Assembly (NCBI GenBank): GCA_023439425.1
Contig: JAEXNZ010000263.1
Location: forward strand, 1 to 8,014
Direction: 5' to 3'
Length of the DNA stretch: 8,014 nucleotides
Origin: Pseudomonadota bacterium
GTDB taxonomy: Bacteria > Pseudomonadota > Gammaproteobacteria > Xanthomonadales > Xanthomonadaceae
Position 1 is the first letter of the stretch; each line of letters begins with the position of its first letter. The notes under the pieces are model-generated. The model was not told the origin of the DNA. It saw only the letters and a list, made by a program, of their open reading frames with translations, and did no database searches. Position numbers and translations under genes: made by a program. Below, piece after piece: positions 6,117 to 8,014 of the stretch.

Positions 6117-6535
6117 AGCACCAGCGCGGCTACTCCCTGCTCGAAGTCATCGTCGCCTTCGCCCTGCTGGCCTTGGCCCTGACCCTGCTGCTCGGCAGCC
6201 TGTCCGGCGCATCCCGCCAGGTTCACAACGCCGACCTGCGCACCCGCGCGGTGCTGCACGCGCAGTCCCTGCTCGCCCTGAGCGGGGTCGATACCCCCCT
6301 GCAGGAAGGCCGCCAGCAAGGTCAGTGGGAGGACGGGCGCTACCGCTGGGACCTGCAGGTGGCTCCGTTCGTGGAGCCGCGCAGCAGCAGCGTGCCGACA
6401 ACGGCCGACAGCAGCGCAACCGGCCCGCAACTGGCCGAACTGAGCCTGCAGGTGCGCTGGGGTGAAAGCGAAGCCGAGCAATTGCAATGGCGCACCCTGC
6501 GTCTGCTGCCGCCCGCGCAAGGGGCGGCACGATGA
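6113..6535 (+). CDS. gspI: XpsI/GspI, minor pseudopilin
   Basis: Minor pseudopilin of 140 residues that nucleates the pseudopilus tip complex with J and K. The very short leader MKHQRG is cleaved before Tyr7, and Glu11 is the +5 glutamate. A hydrophobic helix (about 7-28, rich in Ala and Leu) follows, with the RTRAVLHAQSLLA stretch after it as in other GspI proteins. The only upstream ribosome-binding sequence is GGA at 6100-6102, ten bases from the ATG, so translation may depend on upstream reading. It is preceded by a 73-base non-coding gap after xpsH that holds the GTAG palindrome. Its TGA overlaps the xpsJ ATG. Confidence 0.93.
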   Translation: MKHQRGYSLLEVIVAFALLALALTLLLGSLSGASRQVHNADLRTRAVLHAQSLLALSGVDTPLQEGRQQGQWEDGRYRWDLQVAPFVEPRSSSVPTTADSSATGPQLAELSLQVRWGESEAEQLQWRTLRLLPPAQGAAR

Positions 6536-7182
6536 CCCTGCGCGCGCGCCAGCGCGGCTTCACCCTGATCGAAATCCTGCTGGCCACGGTGCTGCTGGTC
6601 GGTGGGCTGGCGATTGCATTCGCGACCGTGCGCTCCGCGATGCAGATCGCCCAACGCGGCGAACGCGTGGCGGCGCAGAACGAGCGCATGCGCGCGGTGG
6701 AAGGTTTCCTGCGCCGTCGCCTGAGCATGGCGCTGCCGACTGCTGCTGAACCTCCTGATCCCACCCGTGAGCCGCTGTATTTCGAGGGCGAAGCACAGCG
6801 CATGCTGTTTGTGTCCGAACTGCCCGGCTACCTGGGGCGTGGCGGACCCTATGTGCATGAACTGCACGTGCGCGGACGCGGCGATGCCCAGACCCTGGAA
6901 CTGGGTTTGACCCTGGTCCAGAACGGCGAGCGCGTGGACGAAACGCCGCCACGCCCTCCGGAGATGCTGGCCGACGCACTGCGCGAGGTGCAGTTCCGCT
7001 ATCGCGGCGTGGATGTGCGGACCGGGCAGTTGGGTGACTGGCAGACCCAGTGGGATGACACCCGCCGCTTGCCCAACCTCGTGGAAATCCGCATCACCCC
7101 ACAGCAGGGGCCGGCGTGGCCACCGCTGGTGGTGGCATTGTCGCAGTCACGCGGCGCACGATCTGCCGGAGCCGGGACATGA
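6532..7182 (+). CDS. gspJ: XpsJ/GspJ, minor pseudopilin
   Basis: Minor pseudopilin of 216 residues, the usual size for GspJ, forming the tip complex with I and K. The leader ends RQRG, with cleavage before Phe10 and Glu14 as the +5 glutamate in FTLIE. The hydrophobic helix covers about 10-31. The body shows GspJ features: an Arg-rich helix near EGFLRRRLSMALP, and a C-terminal part with VQFRY (about 156-160), the W-x(n)-W-D segment and LPNLVEIRI. The start at 6532 is chosen over an in-frame ATG at 6487 because AAGGGG at 6519-6524 lies 7 bases upstream, it forms an ATGA overlap with xpsI, and it gives a normal leader. Confidence 0.94.
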   Translation: MTLRARQRGFTLIEILLATVLLVGGLAIAFATVRSAMQIAQRGERVAAQNERMRAVEGFLRRRLSMALPTAAEPPDPTREPLYFEGEAQRMLFVSELPGYLGRGGPYVHELHVRGRGDAQTLELGLTLVQNGERVDETPPRPPEMLADALREVQFRYRGVDVRTGQLGDWQTQWDDTRRLPNLVEIRITPQQGPAWPPLVVALSQSRGARSAGAGT

Positions 7183-8014
7183 TGCGCCGTGCTGCGCGGG
7201 GTGCCGCCCTGGTGTTGGTGCTGTGGCTGATCGCGCTGCTCACCGCGGTGGTGGGTGCGTTTGCACTCAGCGCCCGCATCGAGCATATGCAGCAGCGGGT
7301 GAGCGGCGACGATGCGGTGGGGCAGGAACATGCGCGAGCCGGGGTTGAGTACGCGCTATACCGCCTGCAGCCCAACGCGCTGCGGCCGCCGTGGACACCG
7401 GACGGGCGTCGCTACCGGTGGACATTCGATGACCGCACCATCGACCTGCGCATCATCGACGAGAACGGCAAGGTCAATCTCAATCTGGCCGATGCCACCC
7501 TGCTGAGCGGCTTGATGGAAGCGGTGGAGGTCGAACCCGCGCGCGCGAAGCAACTGGCCGGGGCGATCATCGACTGGCGCGACCCGGACAGTCTGAAACA
7601 GCCGGGCGGCGGTGCCGAAACGGCCGATTACGTCGCCGCTGGCCTGCCTTATGGAGCGCGCAATGCGCGCTTTGAAACACTGGGCGAGCTGCAGCGCGTG
7701 CTGGGCATGGATGCAGCGTTGTATGAACGGTTGGAACCTCTGCTGACCCTGTACAGTCGGCAGTCGCGCCCGGATCCGCGCTTTGCCGCCGGGCCGGTGC
7801 TGCAGGCGCTGGGGCTGGATGCCGATCGGCTGCTCGCCGACCGCGAACGCCTGCAGGGCGGTGACGGCGACGGAAACGTGACCGTAGCGGCACCGGTGGG
7901 CGGCAGTGGCACTTATAGTATCGAGAGCCGCGCAATGGACCCGCGCGGCCGGGTTTCAATCCTGCGCGCGGTGGTGCGCAGGGGCGCAGCAGGCACGCCG
8001 GGCACGGCATACAC
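7179..8014 (+). CDS. gspK: XpsK/GspK, minor pseudopilin (3' end beyond the window)
   Basis: 278 codons are visible and no stop appears before the edge; the gene is probably nearly complete. GspK caps the pseudopilus tip with I and J. The leader ends ARG and cleavage is expected before Ala9. The +5 residue is Leu13 and not Glu, the known exception that identifies GspK among pseudopilins. After the hydrophobic helix (about 9-30) come DENGKVNLN (94-102), a helical insert, DWRDPD (132-137) and the E-T-x-x-Y element (147-151), all typical of GspK. A second ATG at 7182 is possible, but GGAG at 7168-7171 is 7 bases from the first, which also overlaps the xpsJ stop as ATGA. Confidence 0.94.
   Translation, partial: MMRRAARGAALVLVLWLIALLTAVVGAFALSARIEHMQQRVSGDDAVGQEHARAGVEYALYRLQPNALRPPWTPDGRRYRWTFDDRTIDLRIIDENGKVNLNLADATLLSGLMEAVEVEPARAKQLAGAIIDWRDPDSLKQPGGGAETADYVAAGLPYGARNARFETLGELQRVLGMDAALYERLEPLLTLYSRQSRPDPRFAAGPVLQALGLDADRLLADRERLQGGDGDGNVTVAAPVGGSGTYSIESRAMDPRGRVSILRAVVRRGAAGTPGTAY

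Noticed and set aside
6487..6531. Longer xpsJ start at ATG 6487
   Set aside because: It would overlap xpsI by 49 bases and extend the leader by 15 residues. The ATG at 6532 has a ribosome binding site and an ATGA overlap matching the neighbouring junctions.
1..8014. CRISPR arrays, tRNA or rRNA genes, insertion sequences, prophage or defence genes
   Set aside because: None is visible. The window is almost fully occupied by one protease gene and a conserved secretion operon of uniform base composition.

Overview
This window is ordinary chromosomal DNA of a high-GC gammaproteobacterium, most likely Stenotrophomonas (S. maltophilia complex) or a close Xanthomonadaceae relative. Three things point there. 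The gene order matches the Xanthomonas/Stenotrophomonas Xps type II secretion (T2SS) operon. The secretion ATPase lacks the tetracysteine zinc motif found in most other GspE proteins. A GTAG-headed palindrome of the kind described as SMAG/REP elements in S. maltophilia lies inside the operon. Every credible gene is on the + strand.

Layout: bases 1-121 hold a terminator-like hairpin, probably from the preceding gene, and the leader of the first gene. At 122-1972 is a secreted subtilisin-family (S8) serine protease with signal peptide, propeptide, catalytic domain and C-terminal PPC domain, resembling the StmPr1 protease of S. maltophilia. Two tandem hairpins, the second a good intrinsic terminator, separate it from the xps operon. 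From 2092 to the window end the operon reads xpsE (ATPase), xpsF (inner-membrane platform), xpsG (major pseudopilin), xpsH, xpsI, xpsJ and xpsK (minor pseudopilins). xpsK runs off the right edge. Genes L, M, N and D would be expected downstream.

How it fits together: XpsE powers XpsF-dependent assembly of a periplasmic pseudopilus of XpsG capped by H, I, J and K. This pushes folded exoproteins through the outer-membrane secretin. The neighbouring protease is the type of protein this machine exports, so machine and probable cargo are adjacent but lie on separate transcripts. Several genes are joined by ATGA-type overlaps, implying translational coupling.

The best irregularity is between xpsH and xpsI. 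A 77-base stretch with a GTAG palindrome separates two ATGAA sequences, each of which would make a perfect overlap with the gene end beside it. The short reading frame it opens begins with codons that resemble the start of xpsI. It looks like a REP element insertion into a formerly overlapping gene junction. I found no novel biological system here.
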